In this document: positions 12,101-22,712 of the stretch, in pieces
Position numbering within the stretch: the first letter of the stretch is position 1
How the letters are laid out: every line of letters begins with the position of its first letter
NCBI GenBank assembly: GCA_001643675.2
Contig: LSRY02000011.1
Span: 1,466,001 to 1,530,000, forward strand
Source: Monocercomonoides exilis
Lineage: Eukaryota > Preaxostyla > Oxymonadida > Polymastigidae
Length of the DNA: 64,000 nucleotides
Reading direction: 5' to 3'
Position numbers and translations under genes: made by a program
Notes under the pieces: generated by a model
Told to the model about the DNA's origin: nothing
The model's database searches: none
Seen by the model: only the letters and a program-made list of their open reading frames with translations

Positions 12101-14097
12101 CTTCATCCTCTTTTGCAGTTGAGTCAAGTTGATTTGTAATGTTTTCACTTATCTTCAATGGTTCAGGCACATCTTGATCATCAGCATCATTTGATGAAAC
12201 GCCTGCCTCTTCCTTTTCTTGTTCTTTTGTGTTTGAGCTATGTGTATCTGCCTCTGTCTTCTTTTCAGTGTCTTTTATCTCATCGTCTTCAACAGCTTCC
12301 CATTCATCTCCGTCTTCCTCTTCTTCCCACTCATCGTCATCATCTTCTATTTCCTCGTCCTCTTCTTCTTCGTCCTCTCCTCCTCCTCCTCCTCCTCCTC
12401 CTCCTCCAATTTGCTCTTCTTCCTTCTGTTTCTCCGTATCATGTGTCTCCTTTCCTCTTTCCCCTCCTCCTTCCTCCTCTCTCTTGCAGTCCATCTCCTT
12501 CCTCTTCTTCATCTCCGCCATCTCCTTCGCCTTCATCAGGATGCTCTGCACTTCTGGGTCGATGCTGCCTGTGTCTGCAATCGCCCTCAAGATCGCATCG
12601 TCTTCGATGCTCTTCGCTGCAAATATCCCCGTCATCGGCTGCGACGAGCGGGTGACGGCGATCCCGTTGGAGTGGAGGAAGGCCAAGACAGGCAGCCGAG
12701 AACGCGAGCGGAACTTGGCGATGCGCTTCAGCTGCTCGTCGGTGATGGACGAGGGGACACACAGGAAGCGAGGGTAGGTAGAGCAGAGGGTGTAGTCGCT
12801 GTTGAGCTCTGTGAGGCGCCAGTCAGCAGCGGCTTGTGTGTGGTTGAGGGTGGATGGAGAGGAAGAGGAGGAAGGAGAGGAAGAGGAAGAGGAGGAAGAG
12901 GAGGAGGAAGAAGAGAAAGAAGAAGAAGAAGATGATGATGATGAATATGACAGATGTGATGCGCCAAACAGATGAGGATATTGCAAGTGCTGTGGAATCT
13001 GCACCCCCATCCGCTCGTACTCCTCCAGCATGTTGAACTGCCTCCAGTCGTCTTCAAAGGCAGAGATTGGGCAAAGAGAGCCCTGTGCAGCATAAGAGAG
13101 CATCCGGCTATGGGGCACGTGGGGAGAACCTGTTGGAGGTGTGGAGAGTGTGGGCTCAACAGAGTTGACTGAAGATGTGGCTGTGACGACGGAGGATTTG
13201 GGTTGATCAGATGGAAGAATAGGGGAGGAGGAAGAAGGAGGCGGGGTGGAGGGGGTGGAGGGTAGAGAGGAAGGAGATGGAGGAGAAGACGAGTGTTCAG
13301 GTGAATTAATTGAAGATGTCTTGTCTTTTTGATCATCTGATGATGGCTTTGTGTTTGGTGTTGCTGAATTCAGAATAGATGAAGTAATTGTTGGCTGTTT
13401 CTCGATCTCAGAAGAATTTTCTTCATCTTGTGGCAACTTTTTAATATCATTTGTTGAACCTTGCGAATCATTCGAATTTTCAGTTGCTCCTGAAGTATTT
13501 GTAAGTTCTTTTTCTTTTGAAATAGGAGATTCAACGCAATTGTTTGAGTTATTCTGTGAAGAATCTTTTTTAATTTGATTAGAATCACAAAGTTTTGCAT
13601 TTGGACGTGGTAATGAATGACTACTTCCATCTGTGAAGCTGTGATATTCAAAAGCGAAAAGGAACGGTTGTCCGGACGAAGTAATCGGAAAAGCAAAAGA
13701 TTTCAATGACAGAAACAAAAACTTTCGAACTCCAGCCTTCATTTCAGTAAAAATTCTTCAGTAAAATCAAGCCAATTATATGGGTATGGAAAAAAAGAAA
13801 TAATTTTGAAACATACCTCAAAGTTCGTTGATCTTTACAGGTTATTTTTATGTAATATCCTTCTGGGGGCTGTGAAGGGGTTAATTTTCCGATTTTTTCA
13901 AGTTGAGAAATTAACATAAGAGGAACAGAAAGTTTGAGGTGTATAAATTCTGATGGTGCTGGATTCATTGGGCTAAGTGGGAAAAAAATAAGTCGATAGT
14001 TTGTAATCCACAAAGTTCCTTGAAATCGAATGTGATTAAATCCAATGTTATTGAATTTATATCTGTACTCACAAAATTCACCAGGAAGAAGCTTCAT
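9186..14097 (-). CDS. Myotubularin-family phosphoinositide 3-phosphatase with giant disordered insert
   Basis: Exons (complement) 13817-14097, 10792-13755, 10053-10617 and 9186-9902, all in phase, 1508 residues. Exon 1 is the PH-GRAM domain from MKLLPGEF to ITCKDQRTLR. Exon 2 continues the N-terminal part (QPFLFAFEYHSF, LCPISAFEDDWRQFNMLEEYERMGV, YTLCSTYPRFLCVPSSI, RSRLPVLAFLH) and later IADARPFIAAFGNSLLSGGFE. Exon 3 has NVLIHCTDGWDRT, the CxxGWDR signature with its Cys near 1121, so it should be active on PI3P and PI(3,5)P2 at endosomes. Exon 4 is the domain end (LWPRHFPHHIKFF) and a Ser-rich tail. Within exon 2 two low-complexity blocks (about residues 120-260 and 410-950) of Glu/Asp, Gly and poly-Ser split the catalytic domain. 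Most myotubularins are 600-1200 residues. ATG at 14097 was chosen because the family fold begins there; an upstream exon is possible. Confidence 0.92.
10683..10727. repeat. AAAAAT microsatellite in a myotubularin intron
   Basis: About seven AAAAAT units, followed at 10765-10790 by AAAT repeats, all within the second intron of the minus-strand gene (10618-10791). Confidence 0.9.
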
Positions 14098-14511
14098 CGA
14101 AAGCAAAGATTCTATTTTACACAGTTGGACAGAAAATCGGAGAAAATCAAAATTAATTAAATTGAATCGACTTCAAAAAATATAAATAAGAATAATTTAA
14201 CCTGTCATTTAATGGTGTTCGGACAACAGGATTTAAAAGCGAGGTTCGTTAGTTTTTTATGAATAAGAAAATTTTATGGGGAAGAAAAATGATCAAATGG
14301 AAATTCGAATACATAATTTTTCGTTCGTATGGAAGTTGAATGTAATATAATATAATACTCAACCCATACGCAAGAGTGTATTGAGTTAAAGACTCTTTTG
14401 GAAAATACTAATATATGCGAAAAAACGAAAAATATAAAAGAAAACGAAGAAAAATAAAACTTACTCTGGATATGCAATGAAGCATCACTTTACGAAAGAA
14501 AGCAAGAAAGT
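14098..14511. other. Spacer between myotubularin and PS decarboxylase genes
   Basis: AT-rich; both flanking genes read leftward, so it should hold the decarboxylase 3' end and the myotubularin promoter. I see no exon or clear element. Confidence 0.5.
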
Positions 14512-17127
14512 TTAAAGCAATTCACCAATCTTTTCTCCCATTTTAATTACTGTTTCTGCTTCTTCCTTGGAATATTTTACGAGATCCTCATCAAATTTGA
14601 CTTTTCCTGGTTCAAACACAACGAGCACCGAACTTCCTCCGTATTCAAAATACCCCAATTCGTCCCCCTTTTCATACACCATACTCTTTTTCTCATCCAC
14701 TCCGGCGTTTTCATCCCAAACTTTCGCTGTAACAACACAAGACCCAACCAGCGCTGCTCCAATGAGCACAAGAGCAAACTCCCCCGCCACTTCAGACACA
14801 CACCTCATCACCACTCTGTGATTGGCAGTGAACACATCCAGCCCTGGGCTGCAAACAGCGACCGGAGAAACTGTGAAGTAAGTTCCTCCGATGGGGTGGA
14901 CAGAGAGAATGCGCGTGGAAGACACAGGGCAGTGCACACGATGATAGTCACGAGGAGCAAGACGGCTCAGAAGAACAGACCCTCCACTCACTTTGTGGAA
15001 GAGATGGAGAAGTTCTTGCTGCTGGCTGCTGGATTCTGATGATTGGGATGAGGAAGAAGAAGAAGAAGAAGACGATGATGATGATTGATTTTCTAATGAC
15101 TCCTCATTTTCAATTCCTAAACAGCTCTTCAATGTGAAGTTGTCTCCTTTAATCCAAAAGTGATGTGCCTCGTCGCAGTCTGAGAAACACACAAAACGAC
15201 AGTCCGCCGGAGAAACTACAGTTTTATCCCCTTTCACACCTCCGATTGGTCGAGCGCCTGGAACAAGTTTCCGAATGAAGAACTGATTGAGCGAGGCAAA
15301 TCCTTCTGTGGGATCGTCCTTGTCTGCAAATGGCTCAGTACCGGCGGTGCCGTTTGGGCGGAGATATTCATTGGAGATGCCGTTCTTCAACTTGAAGCCC
15401 TGGATCTGCCTGGCTGAACCAGGCGAGCTCATGATCTTTCCTGTGGTGAGTGTGGAGATGACGAGGATGCTCTTCATCCATCTCAGCGCCCTCTCCTGCA
15501 CACGGGGCGACAAACACCCGCTGGCAATCATCAGCATCGTGTGCAGCTTCAGAAAGAGCTGCACGTCTTCTGCGATGGCCTCTGGGGAAGAGGCACCGCT
15601 GGTGCGATCAATCACACGGAAGGCAGTGGGCGAGGCAAGGCGCAGATAAGGTGAGGCCATCACAGACTTCTGGGGAACAAGCAGCGGAATATGCGAGCGA
15701 GAGAGAATGAACGAGAGGGAGGCGTCTGTTAAAGAATGTGAGGCATCTGAGGAGGAAGAGGGTGCGGACGATGACGAAGAAGAAGATGAAGACGACGACG
15801 ATGAGGAAGGTGATGAAAGAGTCTGCTGTGCTGATGGCACTGCTGCTTTTGCAGCTGCAGGTGTTCCAAAGATGATTGGGGGAGCGCATACAAACGGTCG
15901 TGTGATGCTGATGATTTTGGCATCGTCTGATGCTTCCGACAAGTCCTCGCCGGAAAACGGGCAGCGCTTCAGCGATGGGAGCAGCGGGCGATGCGAGCGC
16001 AGAAAGCCCCACAGAGAGGAGGCAGTCAAAGCAGAGGGATGCTCTGCAGAGGCGGCTGTTTGGACGAACTGCTCAATCTTCATCAGCAGCGCCATGTCCA
16101 GCCCCGACGCTACAAGACGAAGCGCATCCAAATCAAGCGCTGCACCGGTGCCGCTTCCAGCGCCTGCTCGCTCGAAAAATTGGAGCATGTGCATCCAGAT
16201 CCCGTCGGCTACTTGCTGTTCTGTCAGAAATTGTGCAGATGCCACAACATCGAATCCCATTCCTTCCGTATTCTGAAAATGTATTTTTTGAATTTTCACT
16301 CCTTCTTCAACTTCCTTTAAGAAGCGCTCAATTAATGTTTTTTGTTTGCCTTCAGTTAATTTATCTGTTTGATCAGTAGTGCAAGCTGAATTTTCTTTTT
16401 GTTTTGTGTCAATTGTTAATAAACCGTTGGTAAATTGTTGTGCTTGGATGTCCTTAGCTTGATCATGCAAAATTAGAGAAACTCTTATGTCTTGAATTTG
16501 TTTTTCAGATTTTTTGATTGGAATGATTACTGGCAGTCCATTCAATGAAAAAGAGCTGTTTTCCTTTATTGAAATTGATGACCTTTCGTTGCAAAATTGA
16601 TCATATTGCAGCACGCATCGAGGAATTAAGCCCTCATAATTGCCTTTGACGTTTTCTGCAGAAAGACACCGAATAAATGCATAACCTTCAAGATTGTCTT
16701 TGTCATTTTCAACTCCGAATGAAAATGGACTTAAGGAAACAGAAATATCAAGTTTAAGCTTATCATCAACTGAATTAAATGTATAATTCTGTGGTTCATC
16801 TACTCTTATACTTGACAATTCAATCGTCCAAGATTCAACTGAGAATTTTTGTTCAAGTTGAGAAAATCTTTTTAACTCAATAGTAATTGGTTTACAGCAA
16901 TCGGATCTTGAATAAGTGAATATACAGTCATGAGTACTTTTATATTTATTTGCTTCTTGTGGAATGAATTTTATAGCTTCCTCCATTTCTGTAAATTTGA
17001 TTGAAAGATGATTTTTTTCAAGAAAATCTTCGTCTGCACAATCGTTTGCCACGCTTAAAATAGCGCCAATTGACAGATGTAGATCGTCATTTCTGAGTAA
17101 ATCCAGGAAAGAAGACGTCTGCCCCAT
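14512..17127 (-). CDS. PSD: Phosphatidylserine decarboxylase (type II, non-mitochondrial)
   Basis: Single exon, 871 residues from the first ATG. The C-terminal third is the PSD domain: SLNQFFIRKLVPGARPI, VSPADCR, DYHRVHCPVSS, YFTVSPVAV, TANHRVVM, and the self-cleavage site ALVGSCVV with Ser near residue 796 that becomes the pyruvoyl group. The usual LGST reads VGSC here; the key Ser is kept. It makes phosphatidylethanolamine from phosphatidylserine. The middle carries a divergent region with C2-like strands (about 180-230) and a CPFSGEDL motif near 400. Poly-Ser inserts occur at about 455-485 and 690-710, the latter inside the catalytic domain. The start MGQTSS fits the N-myristoylation consensus (Gly2, Ser6), and there is no mitochondrial presequence or leading membrane helix. 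This suits an organism without classical mitochondria, and an endomembrane location is inferred. Confidence 0.92.
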   Translation of the reverse strand: MGQTSSFLDLLRNDDLHLSIGAILSVANDCADEDFLEKNHLSIKFTEMEEAIKFIPQEANKYKSTHDCIFTYSRSDCCKPITIELKRFSQLEQKFSVESWTIELSSIRVDEPQNYTFNSVDDKLKLDISVSLSPFSFGVENDKDNLEGYAFIRCLSAENVKGNYEGLIPRCVLQYDQFCNERSSISIKENSSFSLNGLPVIIPIKKSEKQIQDIRVSLILHDQAKDIQAQQFTNGLLTIDTKQKENSACTTDQTDKLTEGKQKTLIERFLKEVEEGVKIQKIHFQNTEGMGFDVVASAQFLTEQQVADGIWMHMLQFFERAGAGSGTGAALDLDALRLVASGLDMALLMKIEQFVQTAASAEHPSALTASSLWGFLRSHRPLLPSLKRCPFSGEDLSEASDDAKIISITRPFVCAPPIIFGTPAAAKAAVPSAQQTLSSPSSSSSSSSSSSSSSAPSSSSDASHSLTDASLSFILSRSHIPLLVPQKSVMASPYLRLASPTAFRVIDRTSGASSPEAIAEDVQLFLKLHTMLMIASGCLSPRVQERALRWMKSILVISTLTTGKIMSSPGSARQIQGFKLKNGISNEYLRPNGTAGTEPFADKDDPTEGFASLNQFFIRKLVPGARPIGGVKGDKTVVSPADCRFVCFSDCDEAHHFWIKGDNFTLKSCLGIENEESLENQSSSSSSSSSSSSSQSSESSSQQQELLHLFHKVSGGSVLLSRLAPRDYHRVHCPVSSTRILSVHPIGGTYFTVSPVAVCSPGLDVFTANHRVVMRCVSEVAGEFALVLIGAALVGSCVVTAKVWDENAGVDEKKSMVYEKGDELGYFEYGGSSVLVVFEPGKVKFDEDLVKYSKEEAETVIKMGEKIGELL

Positions 17128-17694
17128 TAGACTCGTTGTATTGTGAACCAAAAATAATGTAATATTGTGGTATGATCACTTGAATGAAAGAGAATAATCA
17201 TCTTTTTTGTGGAAAACTCAAAGAATCAAAGAATAACTGTTATTTAAAATTCATTTAGCGCCTTTATGCATGCAGTTCCATCAAGAAATACTGAATTAAG
17301 TAATTTCAAATTGAATGAAAAACCTATTCTCAATTTCTAAATTGAAATTTACAAAATTTCAAATTCATGCAAATGTAACTAGAAAAATGTATAAAATAAT
17401 TGTCTATAAATGGAAAAATACGAACGAACAATTTTTTGAAACATTAATAAAAAATTAAAAAATTTTGAATGCTGAAATTATAATCATTTTAAATAAAAGA
17501 GTGTCAAACAATAAAATAAGAACCCAAAAAGAACTCATAAATATATCTTGTCGTTATTTTTAGCGAATACAAAAGCCAAAAACAATTATAACAACAAAAA
17601 TAAAAACAAACACAAAAACATAAATTACATTTACACCTATTAATAATAATCATTTTCGACAAAAGTTTGTAGCTTTATCAACTCAAAGATGTGC
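17128..17694. other. Spacer between PS decarboxylase and metallophosphoesterase genes
   Basis: AT-rich, both neighbours on the minus strand. No exon or structured element recognised. Confidence 0.5.
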
Positions 17695-19296
17695 TCAAGC
17701 ACATTCCTTTTCATCTCCGACGAAATGAAATACAGCTATTGTATCGCACGATATTTGCCGAAAAGGGCCATTCCCAGTTCCTGTTCCAGGATTAATATAC
17801 AAAAACGGTTTTCCGCTCTTCAATACTGTTCCTGAAGAAGTGTCTGAATAAGCGTGAATGTTGCTATAAATTGATCCTTCTTCAATTATTTGAGAATCAT
17901 TTTGTCTTTTTTTATTTGCTTTTTTGGGCTTTTTGTTCTCGAGAGAAAAGAAGCCATAGCCTCCGTGAAAATCTATCTTGTTTCTGAGGTGCTGGAAGAT
18001 AGTTGGCCCAGCATGTGTATGACCGCACAAGATTACGTCCACCCCAAGAAATGCTGCTGTTGAAGGAAGAATGTCGCGATGGGGGCGATGGTGCAAAAGA
18101 ATAGAAAGTGATGGACATGAAGATGAGGACGAAGCTGACGGCAACGATGATGAAGATGAAGATGAAGATGGCTTTGGTAAAGCTTGATAATATGCTTCGT
18201 GTGGATGCTTGTTTCCTTCGTTTTGAGCCTCATTCTGCTTGATATATTTACATGAGCGAATAAATTGAGAAGGTGAACCGTCATCGATCCCAACGATTCG
18301 AATATACTCTTGTTCTTCTGGTTGCATTTTTTCCTCTGTGTTTAATTGCGAGCATGTTGATGGATCAGATATATCTGTTGGGATTGTTTTTGAATTTTTC
18401 TGTCTATTTGAATGATCAGGAAAAGGAATATAAACTTCTTCATTCATCAGAACCCTGATGTTTGGAAATGCTGAAATAGTGGTCAAAACTTCTTGAATTC
18501 CAAGAGAATGTTCATGGTTTCCCTGTTTTTAAAACAATTATCAGAAATATGAATGGATAAATTTAGAATGGCATACAACAACATAAAACACTCCTAGCGG
18601 AGGATGAAGATCAGAAAGCGGATCTAAATCATGAGATCTTGAATGTTCTTTCCTTTCATAATCGTGTGTTCTTGTTTTCAAGAGAGAAGGAGCATCAAAT
18701 AGATCTCCTGTTATAACAACAATATCTGGATCAATTTTGTTTAACTTCGAAACAATATATTTAAGGTGCCGTTTAGGCATTGACCCAAGATGAACATCAG
18801 TTATATGTGCAACTGTTACAGAGCGATGAAGCGTTGTGGGAACTTCTACTCGCCGAGTAAATATTATCAAGCCCTTTGCAATAAAAATAAGAATTAGAAT
18901 AGCAGCAAAACCTAATGAAATAATTGCAAAAATGTATTGATGCGTTATAATCCAGTTGTTATGAATAGAATACCCAACGATAACTGCAATTTCACACAAT
19001 AAACAAAAAGGAATAAGCTCCAATAAAAAATGCATAAAAATCTCTCTAAAAGTAATTAAAAACCAACGCAAATATGTTGTATTGCGTCTATGAAATAATT
19101 TTATTCCAATAAGAAAAGGTGGTGGAATTAAAGAAATTAACACAAATAAAATTATAAATAAAGGATATTCTCGAAGAATATTCCAAAAAATCCAAGATAA
19201 AACACGACAAAGTGGATAAAATAATGCTATGCTAAATCCAATCATGCTCCATGAACAGAATAGATTTATGAAAGAACGAAAAAAATATGAATTCAT
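17695..19296 (-). CDS. Transmembrane metallophosphoesterase (TMPPE/YkuE-like)
   Basis: Exons (complement) 18577-19296 and 17695-18522, joined in phase 0 through a GTATGC donor, 515 residues. The first 165 residues contain about five hydrophobic helices. The calcineurin-like phosphoesterase domain follows: ITDVHLGS, VVITGDLFD, then exactly across the splice GNHEH, and near the end ILCGHTHAGP. These supply the metal-binding Asp, His and Asn residues, so a dinuclear metal hydrolase with its domain beside a membrane is expected; the substrate cannot be read from sequence. Insertions rich in Ser and Asn (about residues 320-350) interrupt the domain. The architecture of N-terminal helices plus C-terminal phosphatase resembles TMPPE and bacterial YkuE/YaeI-type proteins. 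It diverges from the PPP gene at 19639. Confidence 0.88.
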
Positions 19297-19638
19297 GAAA
19301 AAAATTTGATCTGATCCCTCTTTCTAATTCTGTTTTGAGATAATGAGTTTTATCTTTTCAAAAGCATTAACCACAATCATTTTGCACATGATTGAAAAAG
19401 CTTAACTATATGACTAAAAAAGAGTTTATTTATTTCATTTTTTCCTTTTTTCACAACAATAAACTCAATTTTCAATTATCCCAAAAAAAGCATATATAAA
19501 CTATGTGCTGTATTTTTTTTGTTCGTCATTGCATTTATTCCCTTTGATTGTGTAAAATCAGATGATTTTAAATGAAAAACAGCAAATATTTAATTAAGGG
19601 TTACTTTTAATAATTTATTCCTTTTACCTAATTGGCTA
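19297..19638. other. Bidirectional promoter region
   Basis: A 342-base AT-rich gap between divergent genes (metallophosphoesterase leftward, PPP phosphatase rightward). It must hold both promoters. I see no recognisable box, only A/T runs. Confidence 0.45.
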
Positions 19639-21176
19639 ATGCTAACTCATTCTCTTGATGAAGCTTTAGAATATGTTATGAAGGTTAATATTTTGAATGA
19701 GGACAAGGTGAGAGCCATGTGCGAACAAGTTAAAACAATTCTCCTTCAAGAATCCAATGTTAGGATTATCAATGCTCCGTGCACAATCGTTGGTGATATT
19801 CATGGGCAATTCCTAGATCTTCTTGAGATGTTTGAAATAGGTTTGATATTTTTGCTATGGCTTTCAAAATGAAAATTTGAGTTTTTACTAAAAAAGCTGG
19901 AAAATGTCCTTTTACAAATTTTCTATTTCTTGGGGATTATGTTGACCGTGGTCACCATTGTGTTTGAATAAATTATAGATTATAATTATATTAACGAAAT
20001 TTGATAATATTTTTATAGGTTGAAACAATAACACTTCTATTTCTTTTAAAGATAAGATATCCAGAACGAATAACTTTGCTTCGGGGAAATCACGAATGCA
20101 TGTCACTATCTTCTGTTTGCTCAAATTTGACACATAGTTTTGAGAAATCCTTGCTTTGCCATTTTTTTTTTAAAAAATAGAGTTATGGATTTTATACAGA
20201 ATGTAAGCAAAAATATGGAAGTTCTACAACGATTTGGAATTACTTTACCGATGCGTTTAATTTTCTTCCACTTGCGGCCATTGTTGGAGGAAGATTATTT
20301 TGCGTCCATGGAGGACTTTCACCAGATATCCAAACAATCGACCAAATTCGTATTCTCGATCGTTTTCAAGATATTCCGCACGAGGTATAATAAATTCACT
20401 TCAGACAATATTTTTAATTTTCAATTGTGCTTGTTTATATAATGATGCTTGCAATGCTCTTTATAAATGTAAATGGAAAGGGTCCGATGAATGATTTACT
20501 ATGGTCTGATCCAGATGAAAAGATTGATGGCTTTGCTCAATCAGAAAGGCATGGATATTATATTTATTTTTGTGGTTTATTCACTTTTTATCATATGTTA
20601 CTTCTTTTTTGGCAATTAAAAAAACATTTTTTTTCACAATGCTCTTTTAATAAACGACAATAATAAAAAATTATTTCTTGCAAAATTCAACAGAGGAGCA
20701 GGATATCTTTTTGGAAAAGATATTGTGAATGCATTTTTACATCGAAACAAGATGACACATATCATTCGAGCGCATCAGCTTTGTTATGAAGGATACAATG
20801 TATTCATCATTTTTATCTTTGATGATTTTTCGGGCGAAATTTATTTTTTTTTATTATTATCTACCAAATCGACATTAATTCTTTTTTTGATAATTCTTTC
20901 AATGCATTTTTTGGCTTTTCTCAGCTGCAATTTTATAACACAGTGGTGACTGTTTGGTCTGCTCCTGATTATTGCTACAGATGCAAAAATGTTGGAGCTG
21001 TCTTGGAGGTTGATGATGCACTAAGCATGTTTTTCAACACATTCTACAAATCTCCATACTCAGAAAGGTTATCTACAAGTGTGGCCGACTCAATAGCAAA
21101 AGAGTTCTCGTTTGATAGTGATCAAGATGATGATGGAAAATATTACCATCCTGAAAGAATGGGATTTTCAACATGA
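19639..21176 (+). CDS. PP2A/PP4/PP6-type serine/threonine phosphatase catalytic subunit
   Basis: Seven exons: 19639-19840, 19897-19961, 20019-20114, 20181-20384, 20481-20548, 20694-20799 and 20925-21176; phases agree throughout, 330 residues. All PPP motifs are present: [44 protein letters not shown] and the YCYRC segment typical of the PP2A subgroup. It should therefore be an active metal-dependent phosphatase. The C-terminus ends ..MGFST after an acidic DSDQDDDG patch and lacks the YFL tail of PP2A, so methylation-dependent assembly as in PP2A is unlikely. The subgroup member (PP2A, PP4 or PP6) cannot be decided by eye. The fifth intron begins with GC (20549-20550). Residues after GNHE (CMSLSS) are divergent from the usual SRQITQ. 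Confidence 0.92.
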
Positions 21177-21523
21177 ATTTTACAAGCAAGATTATGAATT
21201 TTCAAATGTTGTTTTCAATGAAGCAATGATAATGCATGGATATTTCGGTTTTCTCGTTCTTTCTTGACTTTGTCAAATTCATCACCAATATGTTAACGGA
21301 TAATAATATTTTTAAAATCATTCCCTTGTTGTTATATCAATTTATAGGCAAAACTGATGTTAAATAAAAAAATTCATTTTAAATCTGGATCATTTCAACT
21401 TTTTTCCAAAAGTTTTTGAGAAGTTTGGTCTTCAAATTTTTGAGAAATTAGATTAAAAGAGAATAAAATATTTTCATTCACAGAACTGAAATTTATTCAA
21501 ATAAGGCAAGATACATCAAGACT

Positions 21524-21527
<4 letters not shown>

Positions 21528-21560
<33 letters not shown>
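21528..21560. repeat. Poly-T tract (33 T)
   Basis: Uninterrupted T run in intergenic DNA; a shorter A run follows at about 21955-21974. Confidence 0.95.
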
Positions 21561-21561
<1 letters not shown>

Positions 21562-21703
21562 ACATTAATGTGCAGTTGTTTGAAAGGTGACAAAAAAATA
21601 TTTTTGATTGATCGTTGAGGAAAGTTTGAAAAAATTTGAACTAAATAATTGTCCCATATGAAATCAAATTTTTCGATTTGGAATTATGATCTTTCGAATT
21701 GGC

Positions 21704-21902
21704 TGATCCTTTTTGAAATCAGACTTTCGTTCGAGTTTTGATCAAATTTTTTATCTCAATGGGATAAAGAATAAAATATATTTCCTCTAAGACATCGTCA
21801 TAAGATGTTTGGATTATCCAATGAAGTTCATTTTTTCAAAATCCCATTGGAACAAAATTTTTGATCAAAACTCGAACGAAAGAATGATTTCAAAAAGGAT
21901 CA
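21704..21902. repeat. Imperfect foldback element
   Basis: Bases 21704-21765 and 21841-21902 are near-perfect inverted copies (both contain the core TTCGTTCGAGTTTTGATCAA or its complement) around a loop of about 75 bases. The form fits a short non-autonomous foldback transposon or a strong hairpin in a 3' region. I saw no coding capacity. Confidence 0.75.
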
Positions 21903-21999
21903 ACCTATTTTAATTTTTTATTCTTAATTTGAATTATTTTTGGTGTATTTTTCCAAAAAAAAAAAAAAAAAAAACCTTCGCTTTTATCTTATTTCATAC

Positions 22000-22712
22000 T
22001 CCAAAAATTATTCAAGATAGAAAAACTTTAATTCAAAACTGAAAAAGTTTAAAACAACATCGAAATACTTTAATTCAACATCGAAAATTTTTATTCAAAA
22101 TCGAAAAAGAAGTTAATTAGTTCAGAATATCAATTAAAGTCAAAACCAAAAAAGTTTTATTGAAACGAATGTAAATAGCAACAAATGTTTATTTATTGAA
22201 ATTGTTTTTCTTTCGTTTTTAACAACTGTTTTCTTCGATATAAACTGATATCAATCGATTCTTTTCTCATTTTGAGTATTGAATATGATATATTTAATCA
22301 GTTTCCAATGCAAAAAATGAAATACAAAACATTTCGTTTTCAATATATGAGATAAATTTCTGTCTTTTTGTGCACAAAACAAGATCATGAACTATCATAT
22401 CACTTTTATTTTTTTGCAAAAATTGCTAATTATATTCTGAGCACATGTGAAGAATAAAAAAATTGAATATTTTTTTATATTCACGCTTTTGAATACAATC
22501 AAACACTAAAATAAAGATCAAAAAATATTTTTCTAATTGAAATTGACAAATTTCTCAGATCAATAACTGAGAGAAAAGAGACTGACATGAGAAAAAATTT
22601 TTTAAATTTTTTTAAAAATTTTTGATGATAAAGAATTTTCGATGTTGAATAAAGTATTTTCGATCTTGAATTAAACTTTTTCGATGTTGAATAATTTTTG
22701 GTGTATTCTTTA
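22000..22712. repeat. Inverted arrays of a degenerate 21-22 bp repeat
   Basis: The left array at about 22004-22110 has five units resembling ATTCAACATCGAAAAACTTT. The right array at about 22620-22705 carries three to four such units in opposite orientation, both edged by a CCAAAAATTATTCAA-like border. About 510 bases lie between them with no gene. It may be a foldback element with tandem-repeat arms. Confidence 0.65.

Noticed and set aside
12158-12935. Plus-strand Leu/Ser-rich frames opposite the myotubularin gene
   Set aside because: Antisense of Glu/Lys/Gly low-complexity sequence; the minus strand carries the family blocks on both sides.
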